A stretch of DNA of 64,000 nt, from the NCBI RefSeq assembly GCF_036271055.1, contig NZ_DATBBJ010000043.1, positions 28,505-92,504 on the forward strand, read 5' to 3'. The notes below the pieces were generated by a model. The model saw only the letters and a program-made list of their open reading frames with translations. It did no database searches and had not been told where the DNA came from. How positions within the stretch are numbered: the stretch's first letter is position 1; each line of letters begins with the position of its first letter. Below, in pieces: positions 45,234 through 53,949 of this stretch. A program made the position numbers and the translations under genes. This DNA is from Scandinavium sp036271055. GTDB taxonomy: Bacteria > Pseudomonadota > Gammaproteobacteria > Enterobacterales > Enterobacteriaceae.

Positions 45234-45702
45234 CCGTCAGCGGCGCAATGCCCTGTGTATCAATCTGCGCGCAGCCTACGCCCGCGCAGATCCACTCTTC
45301 CAGTCTCTCCCGTATTGCCTCATCGCTCAGTTTATATTTTCCGCGTAATGCACATTCCCAAACCACCAATACTCGCCAGCCCTGCTCTTTCAATCGATCA
45401 ATATCTCGCGCGTCGCGCTCCACGTTTTTACCGATTTTTTGCAGCCAGAAATCCGTACGCGTTTCGGGTACTTTAAACAGATAGCAATCGTGATGGTGCC
45501 AGAAACAACCGTGCGTAAAGAGAATGCAGCGATGTTGTGCGAGGACAAAATCCGGGCGACCCGGCAGCGTGGGATCCTGAACGGTGAAATCGAATCCCGC
45601 CTCGCTCAACAGCGCGGCAAGGCGTTTTTCGATAGCGGTATTCTGCGTGCCGATGGCACGCATATTTTTACTGCACGTGGCCGGATTATGAACGTCCGCC
45701 AT
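45208..45702 (-). CDS. vsr: Very-short-patch mismatch endonuclease Vsr
   Basis: A 164-residue nickase acting at T:G mismatches produced by deamination of 5-methylcytosine in Dcm sites. The fold shows PGRPDFVLAQHRCILFTHG with the catalytic Asp, and HGCFWHHHDCYLFKVP with the zinc and catalytic His residues. The start at 45702 (MADVHNPATCSKNMRAIGT) matches the family and overlaps the dcm 3' end by 17 nt, the same kind of overlap as in E. coli. It is convergent with yedA, with 26 bp of shared 3' sequence. Confidence 0.95.
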   Translation of the reverse strand: MADVHNPATCSKNMRAIGTQNTAIEKRLAALLSEAGFDFTVQDPTLPGRPDFVLAQHRCILFTHGCFWHHHDCYLFKVPETRTDFWLQKIGKNVERDARDIDRLKEQGWRVLVVWECALRGKYKLSDEAIRERLEEWICAGVGCAQIDTQGIAPLTVTSQPHTT

Positions 45703-47107
45703 CGGCTTTCTCGGCCTGGCGTCGTTCTGCGGCCTGTAGAATACGGGATTTGAGCAACTTCGCCACGGCGGCAAACGCAGGCACGACGACGGAATTACCA
45801 AACTGACGGTAGGCCTGGGTGTCCGACACCGGAATGCGGAATTGATAACCCTGTGGAGACTCAAAACCCATTAATCGCGCACATTCGCGCGGGGTCAAAC
45901 GACGCGGACGACGCTGCTGGTTCTGTGGATCATCAAAGTTTTTCTCACCCAACGCTTTATCCCAACCGCGATCGATAAGGATTTCCGCGCCGTCTTTGTA
46001 GTAGCGCGCAGAAAGCGTACGCGCAACGCTGCTGGCTCGCGTCGGATCAACCAGACCATAACCAAAGCCGTTGCCACGCGCCTGATGCTTTTTGGCATAG
46101 CGATAAAGGTATTTCCACAATACCGGCGTGAGGATAAATTTCGCGTCCACCGTGGGTTCGAGCAATTCCCCAAATGTTGGGCGACGTTCAGGGTACAAGG
46201 CAGGCAAATCCCGCAACGTGAAGTCTTGTTTCAGATTCAAATCACGGCGAAAACCGACCATCACAATGCGTTCACGATGCTGCGGCAAGAAATGTTGCCC
46301 GTCGATAATTTTAGGATCATCAGCGCCCATTTCGGCTGAATCGGCAACGTCATAGCCCAGCGAGTCCAGCGTTTGCATGATGATTCGGAAGGTTTTGCCT
46401 CCATCATGACTTTTCAGGTTCTTCACGTTTTCCAGCACGAAAATGGCCGGACGACAGGCGTCAATAATGCGGGCCACATCGAAAAACAATGTCCCCTGGG
46501 TATCACAGGCAAAACCGTGCGCACGACCCATCGCGTTTTTCTTGGATACGCCTGCCAGTGAAAACGGCTGGCATGGAAAGCCCGCAAGCAGCACATCATG
46601 CTGAGGAATAATGCTGCGAATATGTGCGGCGGCTTCATTGTCACTGACGTCTGCTTTATGGCTCAGCGTCACATCGCGAATGTCTTCATTGAACTGATGT
46701 TCTGCGGGGTCGCAGTACCAGTTGGCTTTGTAGGTGCGGACCGCGTGCTTGTTCCATTCGCTGGTAAACACGCACTGGCCGCCAATCGCCTCGAAGCCGT
46801 TGCGGATGCCGCCTATTCCGGCGAACAAATCAATAAAACGAAAATGCTTAGGATTCGACGTCGGCTGAGGCAGTAACGTCGCGAGACGAGCGTACTCGTT
46901 ATCGCCCAGTCGACGATTGATTTTGCCGTTGTCGATGGCGCGTTTGAGGATCGCCGGACTCCAGTGCTGTTCACCTACTGCGTTTAACGTGGCAACCAGC
47001 GTTTTCACATCATAAATCGTCAGTAGCTGGTTGAGCAGCGTTTGTGCATCTGGCCCGGAAAATTCCGCGTCTTGTGGGGGGCGTGTGCGAATAAGTGTGT
47101 GCTGCAT
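45686..47107 (-). CDS. dcm: DNA-cytosine methyltransferase Dcm
   Basis: A 473-residue C5-cytosine methylase that modifies the inner C of CCWGG in E. coli. Motif I is FIDLFAGIGGIRNGFEAIGG, motif IV GFPCQPFSLAG with catalytic Cys, motif VI FVLENVKNL, motif X FGNSVVVP. ATG at 47107 is preferred since GGTGA lies 5 nt before it; the in-frame GTG at 47116 has no ribosome site. It is followed directly by vsr, overlapping 17 nt. Confidence 0.96.
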   Translation of the reverse strand: MQHTLIRTRPPQDAEFSGPDAQTLLNQLLTIYDVKTLVATLNAVGEQHWSPAILKRAIDNGKINRRLGDNEYARLATLLPQPTSNPKHFRFIDLFAGIGGIRNGFEAIGGQCVFTSEWNKHAVRTYKANWYCDPAEHQFNEDIRDVTLSHKADVSDNEAAAHIRSIIPQHDVLLAGFPCQPFSLAGVSKKNAMGRAHGFACDTQGTLFFDVARIIDACRPAIFVLENVKNLKSHDGGKTFRIIMQTLDSLGYDVADSAEMGADDPKIIDGQHFLPQHRERIVMVGFRRDLNLKQDFTLRDLPALYPERRPTFGELLEPTVDAKFILTPVLWKYLYRYAKKHQARGNGFGYGLVDPTRASSVARTLSARYYKDGAEILIDRGWDKALGEKNFDDPQNQQRRPRRLTPRECARLMGFESPQGYQFRIPVSDTQAYRQFGNSVVVPAFAAVAKLLKSRILQAAERRQAEKADGGRS

Positions 47108-47164
47108 TTCAGTCACCGGGACAGACTATTTTCGCTGAGAGTAACACAATTTCTCTTACTGAAC

Positions 47165-47860
47165 TCAGATGCCCGGTTCAAAACGCGCCAGAATCGCCTC
47201 ATCATATTGCAGATAATCGCCCTGCAATTCAGCGCTCATTTTCGCCATAAACTGCACCAGATAGCGGGCGTTATGCTCAGCCAGCGCTTTCCCCTGCTCG
47301 GTTTGCATCGTAGCGGGCAGGCGCAGGAGTTTGTTCTGAAAATGATCGAGGGCATAACGTTGGTCGTTTAGCGCTCGCGAATCGGCAAAGGGATCTTCGG
47401 CATCAAATAAGGACACATTCAGTCTGCCTGCTACCGAAAAAACACGCGCTAACCCGATGGCGCCTAACGACTCCAGACGGTCGGCGTCCTGCACAATTTT
47501 GGCTTCCCGCGTCTGGGGCGTGATGTTCGCGCTGTGGCTGTGCGCTTCAATGGCATGCGCCACTGCTGGGTAAAGATCTTCTGGGAAATCAGGGAAATCC
47601 TCGCGCAGAATCGACACTGTTTTTTCCGCAGCCAATGCAGATGACCGGCTGCGTTGCGGGTGATTTTTCGCCAGGCTCACAATGTCATGAAAATAACAGG
47701 CGGCCAACATAACCCGTTCGTCGATATTTTCCTCTACGGACAAACGTTGGGCGGTAGCCCAGACACGGCGGAAGTGGGAAATATCGTGGGCAGCATCGTC
47801 GTCGTTATGATGTTGTCGTAACCAATTTTCAAAACGTTGCTGCCAGAGTTGTACTGTCAT
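47165..47860 (-). CDS. yedJ: HD-domain phosphohydrolase YedJ
   Basis: A 231-residue cytoplasmic HD-superfamily protein. Metal ligands are visible in AAHDISHFRRV, CYFHDIVSLAKNHPQRSRSS and IVQDADRLESLGAIG. The fold hydrolyses phosphate esters or nucleotides; the substrate of YedJ is not known to me. It lies upstream of dcm on the same strand with a 57-bp gap. Confidence 0.92.
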   Translation of the reverse strand: MTVQLWQQRFENWLRQHHNDDDAAHDISHFRRVWATAQRLSVEENIDERVMLAACYFHDIVSLAKNHPQRSRSSALAAEKTVSILREDFPDFPEDLYPAVAHAIEAHSHSANITPQTREAKIVQDADRLESLGAIGLARVFSVAGRLNVSLFDAEDPFADSRALNDQRYALDHFQNKLLRLPATMQTEQGKALAEHNARYLVQFMAKMSAELQGDYLQYDEAILARFEPGI

Positions 47861-47912
47861 TCACCGCTCCTTTTCATACGCGCAAGAGCCGCAAGAATAG
47901 CAGTTTTTTGTT

Positions 47913-48236
47913 TCAGCTTCCTGACGTCCCGGAATGGCGGGGGCGTGTGTACCATGCTATTCCGCCCAGAATGGCGCCCACAACACTCAGCACCAGAAAA
48001 CCAAGCAATGCGCCTAACCACTTACCTTCTGTCGAACCCAATTCCCCTTCAAGCGTAGTACCAGGAATGGACTCAATTTGGCTGACAACCCAACCATAAC
48101 GCAGCATCGCCCAGATAAAGTATCCGCAAAAAGCATAAAACAACCACAACGCCAGCGTGCCACCGGGACCACGCGAAAGCCTTTCGGTCAAAAAAAGAGA
48201 TTCTTCCTGTTGATACTGAAATGTTTCGTCTTTCAC
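47913..48236 (-). CDS. yedR: YedR-like inner-membrane protein
   Basis: A 107-residue protein with two membrane segments (about 28-46, LALWLFYAFCGYFIWAML; and 72-94, WLGALLGFLVLSVVGAILGG). The position between yedJ and the rseX/porin locus is that of E. coli yedR, and the N-terminal QYQQEESLFLTERLSRGPGG fits my memory of it. No function known. Confidence 0.75.
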   Translation of the reverse strand: MKDETFQYQQEESLFLTERLSRGPGGTLALWLFYAFCGYFIWAMLRYGWVVSQIESIPGTTLEGELGSTEGKWLGALLGFLVLSVVGAILGGIAWYTRPRHSGTSGS

Positions 48237-48470
48237 TTAACGCCACCAAAAATGTGAATTTCGTCACATTATAGCCTCGCGCACGGCTCAGAAAAGAGTT
48301 GGGCGCTTTCTTGTTTCATTGAGTTGCTGTTCTTTTGATCTTTGGCAAATTTTGCGTCACGCCGATGGCGTGTCATTCTCAAACTACTCTTTTTGGCATT
48401 GTTAATTTGAATATTTTCTTACGTCGAAGTGTAGATATCCCCATGTCTGCTTCCGAACTATAATTAATTT

Positions 48471-48569
48471 ACCTCCTGTGCAACTATTCCCTGCCTTTTG
48501 TTGTTTTTACACTGCACTCATTTTATTAACTTTAATAGCACCTGACCTCGCCATGGTCAGGTTTTTTTT
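48471..48569 (+). ncRNA. rseX: Probable RseX small RNA
   Basis: A consensus -10 TATAAT (48459-48464) is followed about 100 bp later by an intrinsic terminator: ACCTGACC / GGTCAGGT stem, 7-nt loop, eight T ending at 48569. No coding frame lies between them. E. coli encodes the 91-nt Hfq-dependent sRNA RseX exactly here, between yedR and yedS, and RseX represses ompA and ompC mRNAs. The C/U-rich unpaired 5' part fits an Hfq sRNA. The -35 is weak and the 5' end is estimated. The rest of the 638-bp gap (48237-48874) is AT-rich and holds the porin leader. Confidence 0.7.
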
Positions 48570-48874
48570 CGTCATTTTCATACCCCCCATGATTACATCT
48601 CAATGTATCATTCACACAACAAATAATGTTTCCAAAAATCGCTCAACTCACTAGCAAATCCATTACAACCCAATAGATAAGCGGCATGAATGCCAAAGCA
48701 ATCTCAATTACAAATACATATATTACAGCCAAATGGAAATAAATTGAAATATTTTAAATAACTTATTTACATGTTTTCTTTAAATTAAAATGAACTTCAT
48801 CGCTACTATTTATTTCGCTTCTCGGATAGGTTGCACCTATATTCAGGATATTTATAAATCAAAGGAATTATATA

Positions 48875-50029
48875 ATGAAAAGAAAAGTACTGGCGATCCT
48901 TATGCCTGCGTTGTTACTGGCAGGCGCAGCAAATGCAGCAGAAATCTATAATAAAGACGGTAATAAACTCGATCTGTACGGCAAAGTTGATGCGCGTCAT
49001 CAATTTTCTGACAATGCTGGCAGCGATGGCGATGAGACCTATGTTCGTCTCGGTTTCAAAGGCGAAACCCAGATCAACAGCGAACTGACTGGCTACGGTC
49101 AGTGGGAATACAATATCCAGGCAAACGGCACCGAAGGTAGCAGCGACTCTGCAACCCGTCTGGGCTTTGCTGGGATGAAATTCGGCGACTACGGTTCATT
49201 CGATTATGGCCGTAACTATGGCGTTGTCTACGACGTAGAAGCCTGGACCGATATGCTGCCAGTGTTTGGTGGCGACTCTTATACCTACACCGACAACTTT
49301 ATGGTTGGTCGTGGTAACGGTATGGCGACCTACCGTAACAGCGATTTCTTCGGTCTGGTTGATGGCCTGAGCTTCGCGCTGCAGTATCAGGGTGCGAACG
49401 AAGGTTCTGAATGTAATGAAATTGGCTGTGCAATGGATCAGGAAGGCACCAATAACCGTGGTGATCTGAGCAGCATGCGTAGCGATAACGGTGACGGCTT
49501 CGGTCTGTCAACTGTTTATGATTTCGGCATGGGCCTGAGTGCTGGTGCTGCGTACGCATCGTCTGATCGTACCAACCAGCAGGAATCTTACAGCACCGCC
49601 GGCGGCGAAAAAGCTGATGCCTGGACCTTCGGTCTGAAATATGATGCAAATGATGTCTATCTGGCCGCTATGTATGCTGAAACTCGCAACATGACGCCGT
49701 TTGGTAACAATGATGCATTGATCGCCAACAAAACTCAGAACTTCGAAATCACTGCACAGTATCAGTTCGATTTCGGCCTGCGTCCTGAAATCTCTTACCT
49801 GCAGTCAAAAGGTAAAGACCTGACTGACGACTTTGTCAACAACAGCGACTGGAACGATAAAAATCTCGTTAAATACGTTTCTGTTGGCGCCAACTACTAC
49901 TTCAACAAAAACTTCTCCACCTACGTTGATTACAAAATCAACCTGCTGGACAACGATGACCAATTCTACACCGCGACAGGTATCAATACTGACGACGTAG
50001 TTGGCGTTGGCATGGTTTACCAGTTCTAA
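48875..50029 (+). CDS. OmpC/OmpS-family trimeric porin (yedS locus)
   Basis: A 384-residue outer-membrane porin with signal MKRKVLAILMPALLLAGAAN A (about 1-21) and a typical OmpC start (EIYNKDGNKLDLYGKVD) and C-terminal Phe (VGVGMVYQF) for BAM recognition. Intact here, while yedS at this place in E. coli K-12 is a pseudogene. Two oddities: the pore-constricting loop L3 reads LPVFGGD, with Val130 where the family has Glu (LPEFGGD), and the next large loop carries a Cys pair (C180, C185) rare in enterobacterial porins. Both could alter charge selectivity or loop stiffness. Possibly a target of the sRNA encoded just upstream. Confidence 0.9.
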   Translation: MKRKVLAILMPALLLAGAANAAEIYNKDGNKLDLYGKVDARHQFSDNAGSDGDETYVRLGFKGETQINSELTGYGQWEYNIQANGTEGSSDSATRLGFAGMKFGDYGSFDYGRNYGVVYDVEAWTDMLPVFGGDSYTYTDNFMVGRGNGMATYRNSDFFGLVDGLSFALQYQGANEGSECNEIGCAMDQEGTNNRGDLSSMRSDNGDGFGLSTVYDFGMGLSAGAAYASSDRTNQQESYSTAGGEKADAWTFGLKYDANDVYLAAMYAETRNMTPFGNNDALIANKTQNFEITAQYQFDFGLRPEISYLQSKGKDLTDDFVNNSDWNDKNLVKYVSVGANYYFNKNFSTYVDYKINLLDNDDQFYTATGINTDDVVGVGMVYQF

Positions 50030-50047
50030 GAATCACTTTGCATTTCG

Positions 50048-50072
50048 AGCCCGCCACGTGCGGGCTTTTTTT
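50048..50072 (+). terminator. Terminator of the porin gene
   Basis: AGCCCGC / GCGGGCT stem with a CACGT loop followed by seven T, about 20 bp after the porin stop. Confidence 0.92.
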
Positions 50073-50210
50073 ATGCGTGTTTTTTATGAATGAAAGGGAG
50101 CATTCCTATCACGCGAGTGAATATCGGGTTATAAACTGTTCAAAGAGGAAGAGAAAAAGGTATCTGTGACGAGGGTCGTTGAAAATATTTTTTGTAACTG
50201 CTTGAATAAT

Positions 50211-50300
50211 TGGCGGAGAGAGGGGGATTTGAACCCCCGGTAGAGTTGCCCCTACTCTAGTTTTCGAGACTAGTCCGTTCAGCCGCTCCGGCATCTCTCC
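50211..50300 (-). tRNA. serU: tRNA-Ser(CGA)
   Basis: A 90-nt type II tRNA with long variable arm, anticodon CGA in TCTCGAAAA, acceptor GGAGAGA / TCTCTCC and encoded CCA. Context (before mtfA) as in E. coli serU. Confidence 0.95.
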
Positions 50301-50392
50301 GCTGAGTGGTTGCCATGATGCCTGGTTCTTTGGCATTTTAACAGACCCTGTCCCTTCAATTGGCATCAAGTGACGAGTTTGCGAGCAAAGCG

Positions 50393-51190
50393 ATGATTAA
50401 ATGGCCCTGGAAAGCACATGACGCCCCTCATAGCGCGGATCTCCCGTGGGAACAGGCCATTGCCATACCTGTTCTGGCAAGCCTTTCGCCTGAAGAACAG
50501 CTCAGGCTGGTAAAGCTTGCCGATCGTTTTCTGCAACAAAAACGGCTTGTTCCTCTTCAGGGGCTCGAACTGACCTCTCTGCAAAACGCCCGTATCGCCC
50601 TGCTTTTTTGCCTGCCAATCTTGTCTCTCGGGATCGAATGGCTCGATGGTTTTCACGAGGTTTTGATCTACCCTGCTCCCTTTGTGGTGGATGACGAATG
50701 GGAAGACGATATTGGGCTAATTCACAACCAACGCGTGGTGCAATCAGGCCAGAGTTGGCAGCAAGGACCGATCGTGCTGAATTGGCTGGATATTCAGGAT
50801 TCGTTCGACGCTTCAGGTTTTAACCTGATTGTCCACGAAACGGCACATAAACTGGACGTTCGCAACGGTGACCGAGCCAACGGCGTACCGCTGATCCCCT
50901 TGCGTGAAGTTGCGGGTTGGGAGCATGACCTGCACGCCGCAATGAACAATATCCAGGATGAAATCGATCTCGTCGGTGAAAGTGCAGCCAGCATTGATGC
51001 CTATGCCGCCACTGACCCTGCTGAATGTTTCGCCGTGCTCTCAGAATACTTCTTCAGTGCACCGGAGTTGTTTGCCCCCCGCTTCCCCGCGCTGTGGCAA
51101 CGTTTCTGCCATTTTTATCAGCAGGATCCGTTACAGCGGATTCGTGAAAATGGGGATGATGACGGCAGGAATTTCCGCGTAGTACACTAA
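50393..51190 (+). CDS. mtfA: Mlc titration factor A, zinc peptidase
   Basis: A 265-residue gluzincin-like metallopeptidase with HETAHKLD (HExxH) and a downstream Glu (ECFAVLSEYFF). In E. coli MtfA (YeeI) binds the glucose repressor Mlc, freeing ptsG, and shows Mlc-activated aminopeptidase activity. The start at 50393 (MIKWPWKAHD) gives the family length; the frame open to 50360 adds 11 residues. Lies between serU and the first tRNA-Asn. Confidence 0.95.
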   Translation: MIKWPWKAHDAPHSADLPWEQAIAIPVLASLSPEEQLRLVKLADRFLQQKRLVPLQGLELTSLQNARIALLFCLPILSLGIEWLDGFHEVLIYPAPFVVDDEWEDDIGLIHNQRVVQSGQSWQQGPIVLNWLDIQDSFDASGFNLIVHETAHKLDVRNGDRANGVPLIPLREVAGWEHDLHAAMNNIQDEIDLVGESAASIDAYAATDPAECFAVLSEYFFSAPELFAPRFPALWQRFCHFYQQDPLQRIRENGDDDGRNFRVVH

Positions 51191-51243
51191 AACGACACAT
51201 TGCAGCTATTTCATGCAATTGAATCAGTCAGTTAATTTTAGTG

Positions 51244-51272
51244 TTGACACAAAAAAGGCACGCCTTTAGTAT
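51244..51272 (+). promoter_or_regulatory. Sigma-70 promoter of the first tRNA-Asn
   Basis: Consensus -35 TTGACA (51244-51249), 17-bp spacer, -10 TAGTAT (51267-51272), about 18 bp before the tRNA. Strong by eye. Confidence 0.85.
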
Positions 51273-51290
51273 GTGCCTCGTTCACACGAT

Positions 51291-51366
51291 TCCTCTGTAG
51301 TTCAGTCGGTAGAACGGCGGACTGTTAATCCGTATGTCACTGGTTCGAGTCCAGTCAGAGGAGCCA
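51291..51366 (+). tRNA. tRNA-Asn(GUU), first copy
   Basis: A 76-nt gene with anticodon GTT in CTGTTAATC, acceptor TCCTCTG / CAGAGGA and encoded CCA. Identical to the copy at 53713-53788. It corresponds to one of the asnT/U/V/W set, probably the copy upstream of cbl. Confidence 0.97.
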
Positions 51367-51372
51367 TATTTG

Positions 51373-51405
51373 AAAAGCCTGCTCAGGTAACTGAGCAGGC
51401 TTTTT
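51373..51405 (+). terminator. Terminator after the first tRNA-Asn
   Basis: AAAGCCTGCTCAG / CTGAGCAGGCTTT stem with a short loop and T-run, between the tRNA and convergent cbl; symmetric enough to serve both strands. Confidence 0.9.
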
Positions 51406-51410
51406 GCTTT

Positions 51411-52361
51411 CTAGATTTGATAATCGATAGCCACTTCTTCCGGTTCCATCACCTGCCGCTTGATTTCCTCAACAGACAGACCCGCATTACACAGCTCCAG
51501 AAAACGCCAGACATAGTTACGCTGTAATTGACCGCGTTTAAGCCCAAGCCAAACCGTATTCGCATCAAAAAGATGGTGCGTATCGAGCCGTGTTAGCCTG
51601 CCGGTTTCCTGATTATCGCCTGATTGCTCCGCCACCAGGCCGATGCCCAACCCCAGTTCTACGTAGGTTTTGATGACATCAGAATCCTGCGCGCTAAGCA
51701 CAATATCCGGGACCAACCCTTTACGATTAAAAGCTTCATCGATGCGCGAACGCCCGGTAATGCCCTGGCGATAGGTGATAAGCGGCCAACGGGCGATGGC
51801 TTCCAGTGTTAGCGGGACAGTTTGCGTCAAAGGATGCCCTTCTGGCACCAGAAGATTGTGATGCCAGCGAAACCACGGAAACGCCGCCAGCGTTGAATCA
51901 TTGCTTAACCGCTCACTGGCGATACCGATATCCGCCCCACCATTATGCAGAAGCGTTTCGATTTCCTGCGGCGTGCCCTGAATCAGCTCCAGCCGCACCT
52001 CTTTGAATAATTCTCGAAACGCCTTAATCACTGGCGGCAAACTGTAGCGTGCCTGAGTGTGCGTAGTCGCGATGGTCAGTACGCCAGAAGCGTCGTTGGT
52101 GAACAGATCAACAAGACGACGCACATTGCTCGCCTCATTGAGGATACGCTCGGCAATCACCAGCAGCGCTTTGCCGGGCTCGGTCATGCCAAGCAGGCGT
52201 TTACCACGACGGATGAAAATCTCAATGCCGAGCTCTTCTTCCAGTTCACGGATATGACGACTCACGCCAGACTGTGAGGTGTAAAGCATGTTGGCGACTT
52301 CGGTCAGGTTGTAATCCTGCCGTGCCGCCTCGCGAATAATTTTGAGTTGCTGGAAATTCAC
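51411..52361 (-). CDS. cbl: LysR-type regulator Cbl
   Basis: A 316-residue LysR-family activator. The N-terminal winged helix-turn-helix is MNFQQLKIIREAARQDYNLT and SQSGVSRHIRELEEELG; the rest is the effector domain with THTQARYSLPPVIKAF. Cbl activates sulfonate-use genes (ssu, tau) under sulfate limitation and is inhibited by adenosine phosphosulfate. In E. coli it is itself under CysB and Nac control and lies next to nac, as here. Confidence 0.95.
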   Translation of the reverse strand: MNFQQLKIIREAARQDYNLTEVANMLYTSQSGVSRHIRELEEELGIEIFIRRGKRLLGMTEPGKALLVIAERILNEASNVRRLVDLFTNDASGVLTIATTHTQARYSLPPVIKAFRELFKEVRLELIQGTPQEIETLLHNGGADIGIASERLSNDSTLAAFPWFRWHHNLLVPEGHPLTQTVPLTLEAIARWPLITYRQGITGRSRIDEAFNRKGLVPDIVLSAQDSDVIKTYVELGLGIGLVAEQSGDNQETGRLTRLDTHHLFDANTVWLGLKRGQLQRNYVWRFLELCNAGLSVEEIKRQVMEPEEVAIDYQI

Positions 52362-52463
52362 CCTTTCCTCCAGGGACCTTCAGACATAACGCTATTGTTA
52401 GAGTCTGCGCCCCTGCTGAACAAATAATAAAAACCAGCAACTTATTCCTTTCGGATATAACGA

Positions 52464-53381
52464 CTAGCTGACCATCAGTAGTTCGCGATTTTCGAGGGAC
52501 GGACGACTGACCAGCGACATCAGGATCTCTTTCACCGCCTGAGCCTGTGGCGAAAGCGAACCACGCGCCGACATATTCAACGACAGCGGTAAACTCATCG
52601 ACGGTGTAGTGATCCGCGCCATCCATCCATTCGCCGTGGCACAGAGCGCGCGAGCGGCTGATTCAGGTAACACCGTTACCCCCATTCCGCTCGCAATCGC
52701 AGCAGTTAACGTAGAGAGCGATTCAATTTCGCCGATGATTTTCGCGGTCAGACGACGCAAAGAGAAAGCCTCATCGACGCGGGCCCGCACGGCGCTATAG
52801 TCACGCGGCAGGAAAAGATTCATTTCTGCGACCGCAAGCAAGTCGACACTTTGTCCTGGGCAATCGCGCGTGCCAACCAGCCATAAATCTTCTTTCAGCA
52901 GTTGCTGGCTGGTGATCCCTGCCACGGGCGAACGCTCATACATCACCGCCATATCCAGTTGTCCGTTGAGCAAGCGATCGTTCAGCACGGTGCCGCTATT
53001 TTCATGCAGATACACCATCACTTCCGGTAATTCATTCCGTACGGCCTGCAACAAAGGCATGGTGATAGATGACGCGGCAGTGCCTGGCGCAAGGCCAATT
53101 GACACTTGCCCGCTCAGCGTCTGCCCCATGTTACAGACTGCCATTTGCGCCTGCTCACACTGGCGCAAAATGGTTCGCGCATGGGTGTAGAGAATTTTAC
53201 CGGCTTCGGTTGGCGTTACTCCCCGCTTGGTGCGAATAAGGAGTTGCTGATCCATCTCCCCTTCAAGCGTGGCGACCTGCTGGCTTAACGCGGGCTGAGC
53301 GATATGCAACACCTCAGCGGCCTGAGTCAGGCTACCGATATCGACGATTTTTACGAAGTACTTCAGTCGTCTTAAGTTCAT
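52464..53381 (-). CDS. nac: Nitrogen assimilation control regulator Nac
   Basis: A 305-residue LysR-type regulator (MNLRRLKYFVKIVDIGSLTQAAEVLHIA in pieces, then QPALSQQVATLEGEM). Nac couples sigma-54/NtrC nitrogen signals to sigma-70 genes, activating or repressing nitrogen-use operons without a coinducer. A near-consensus sigma-54 promoter sits upstream on the same strand, as expected for nac. It lies between cbl and the second tRNA-Asn. Confidence 0.95.
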   Translation of the reverse strand: MNLRRLKYFVKIVDIGSLTQAAEVLHIAQPALSQQVATLEGEMDQQLLIRTKRGVTPTEAGKILYTHARTILRQCEQAQMAVCNMGQTLSGQVSIGLAPGTAASSITMPLLQAVRNELPEVMVYLHENSGTVLNDRLLNGQLDMAVMYERSPVAGITSQQLLKEDLWLVGTRDCPGQSVDLLAVAEMNLFLPRDYSAVRARVDEAFSLRRLTAKIIGEIESLSTLTAAIASGMGVTVLPESAARALCATANGWMARITTPSMSLPLSLNMSARGSLSPQAQAVKEILMSLVSRPSLENRELLMVS

Positions 53382-53438
53382 TTTGCCTCCGGTTCGGGAT
53401 GCCAGGATTCAATCCGGCGATTCAGTTGTCGGAGGAGT

Positions 53439-53454
53439 TGCAATATGCTTGCCA
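53439..53454 (-). promoter_or_regulatory. Sigma-54 promoter of nac
   Basis: On the minus strand TGGCAAGCATATTGCA matches the -24/-12 consensus TGGCACG-N4-TTGCA with correct spacing; one base differs in the -24 element. It lies about 58 bp upstream of the nac ATG. NtrC sites further upstream were not resolved by eye. Confidence 0.9.
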
Positions 53455-53665
53455 ATTTTTGACCAGGTGGACAAGTTAGCCCTGACAGGCCGCAGAATAA
53501 GAGATACTAATAATTTCCCGGCTTTTAGTAACCGGTCAGCAGATTGTGTAATGCCCCATCAGGAGTCGATACGCACCAAACCAGTGCGCGCTGTGCTATT
53601 TTTCAGCAATTAACCCTATTTTGCTGAAATTGTCAGCAGTCGAACGAACCTGGCATAGCGAGCCT

Positions 53666-53694
53666 TTGACATGCCGCTCAGGCATCGCTATTAT
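53666..53694 (+). promoter_or_regulatory. Sigma-70 promoter of the second tRNA-Asn
   Basis: TTGACA (53666-53671), 17-bp spacer, TATTAT (53689-53694), about 18 bp before the tRNA. Near-perfect. Confidence 0.88.
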
Positions 53695-53712
53695 TCGCCC
53701 CGTTCACACGAT

Positions 53713-53788
53713 TCCTCTGTAGTTCAGTCGGTAGAACGGCGGACTGTTAATCCGTATGTCACTGGTTCGAGTCCAGTCAGAGGAGCCA
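53713..53788 (+). tRNA. tRNA-Asn(GUU), second copy, island insertion site
   Basis: Identical in all 76 nt to the first copy, and the 12 bases before it (CGTTCACACGAT) are also the same. It is intact, with encoded CCA, and an HPI-type integrase starts 162 bp downstream, the classic layout of an island integrated at the 3' end of an asn tRNA. No second copy of the tRNA 3' end is seen to the right, so the island extends past the window. Confidence 0.97.
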
Positions 53789-53806
53789 AATTTCGATTCT
53801 TATGCT

Positions 53807-53823
53807 TCCCTATGAGTCTTTAT
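53807..53823. repeat. Arm-type repeat after the tRNA-Asn attachment site
   Basis: TCCCTATGAGTCTTTAT lies 19 bases after the tRNA CCA end. A 15/17 match, TCCCTATATGTCTTTAT, occurs at 55506-55522 just after the tRNA-Phe-like remnant. Repeats of this type next to att sites are expected of P4-family integrase arm sites. Confidence 0.55.
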
Positions 53824-53949
53824 TTGTTTTTGATTCAATAGGTTAGCGTGAAAATCTTTCCCGATGCGTATCTGTTTTTCTCTCCGCATCCGGCGAAATT
53901 GGTGGTCAGATCTGGGGTCAGATTGGTTCGATATCGGAGTGACCCCCAG

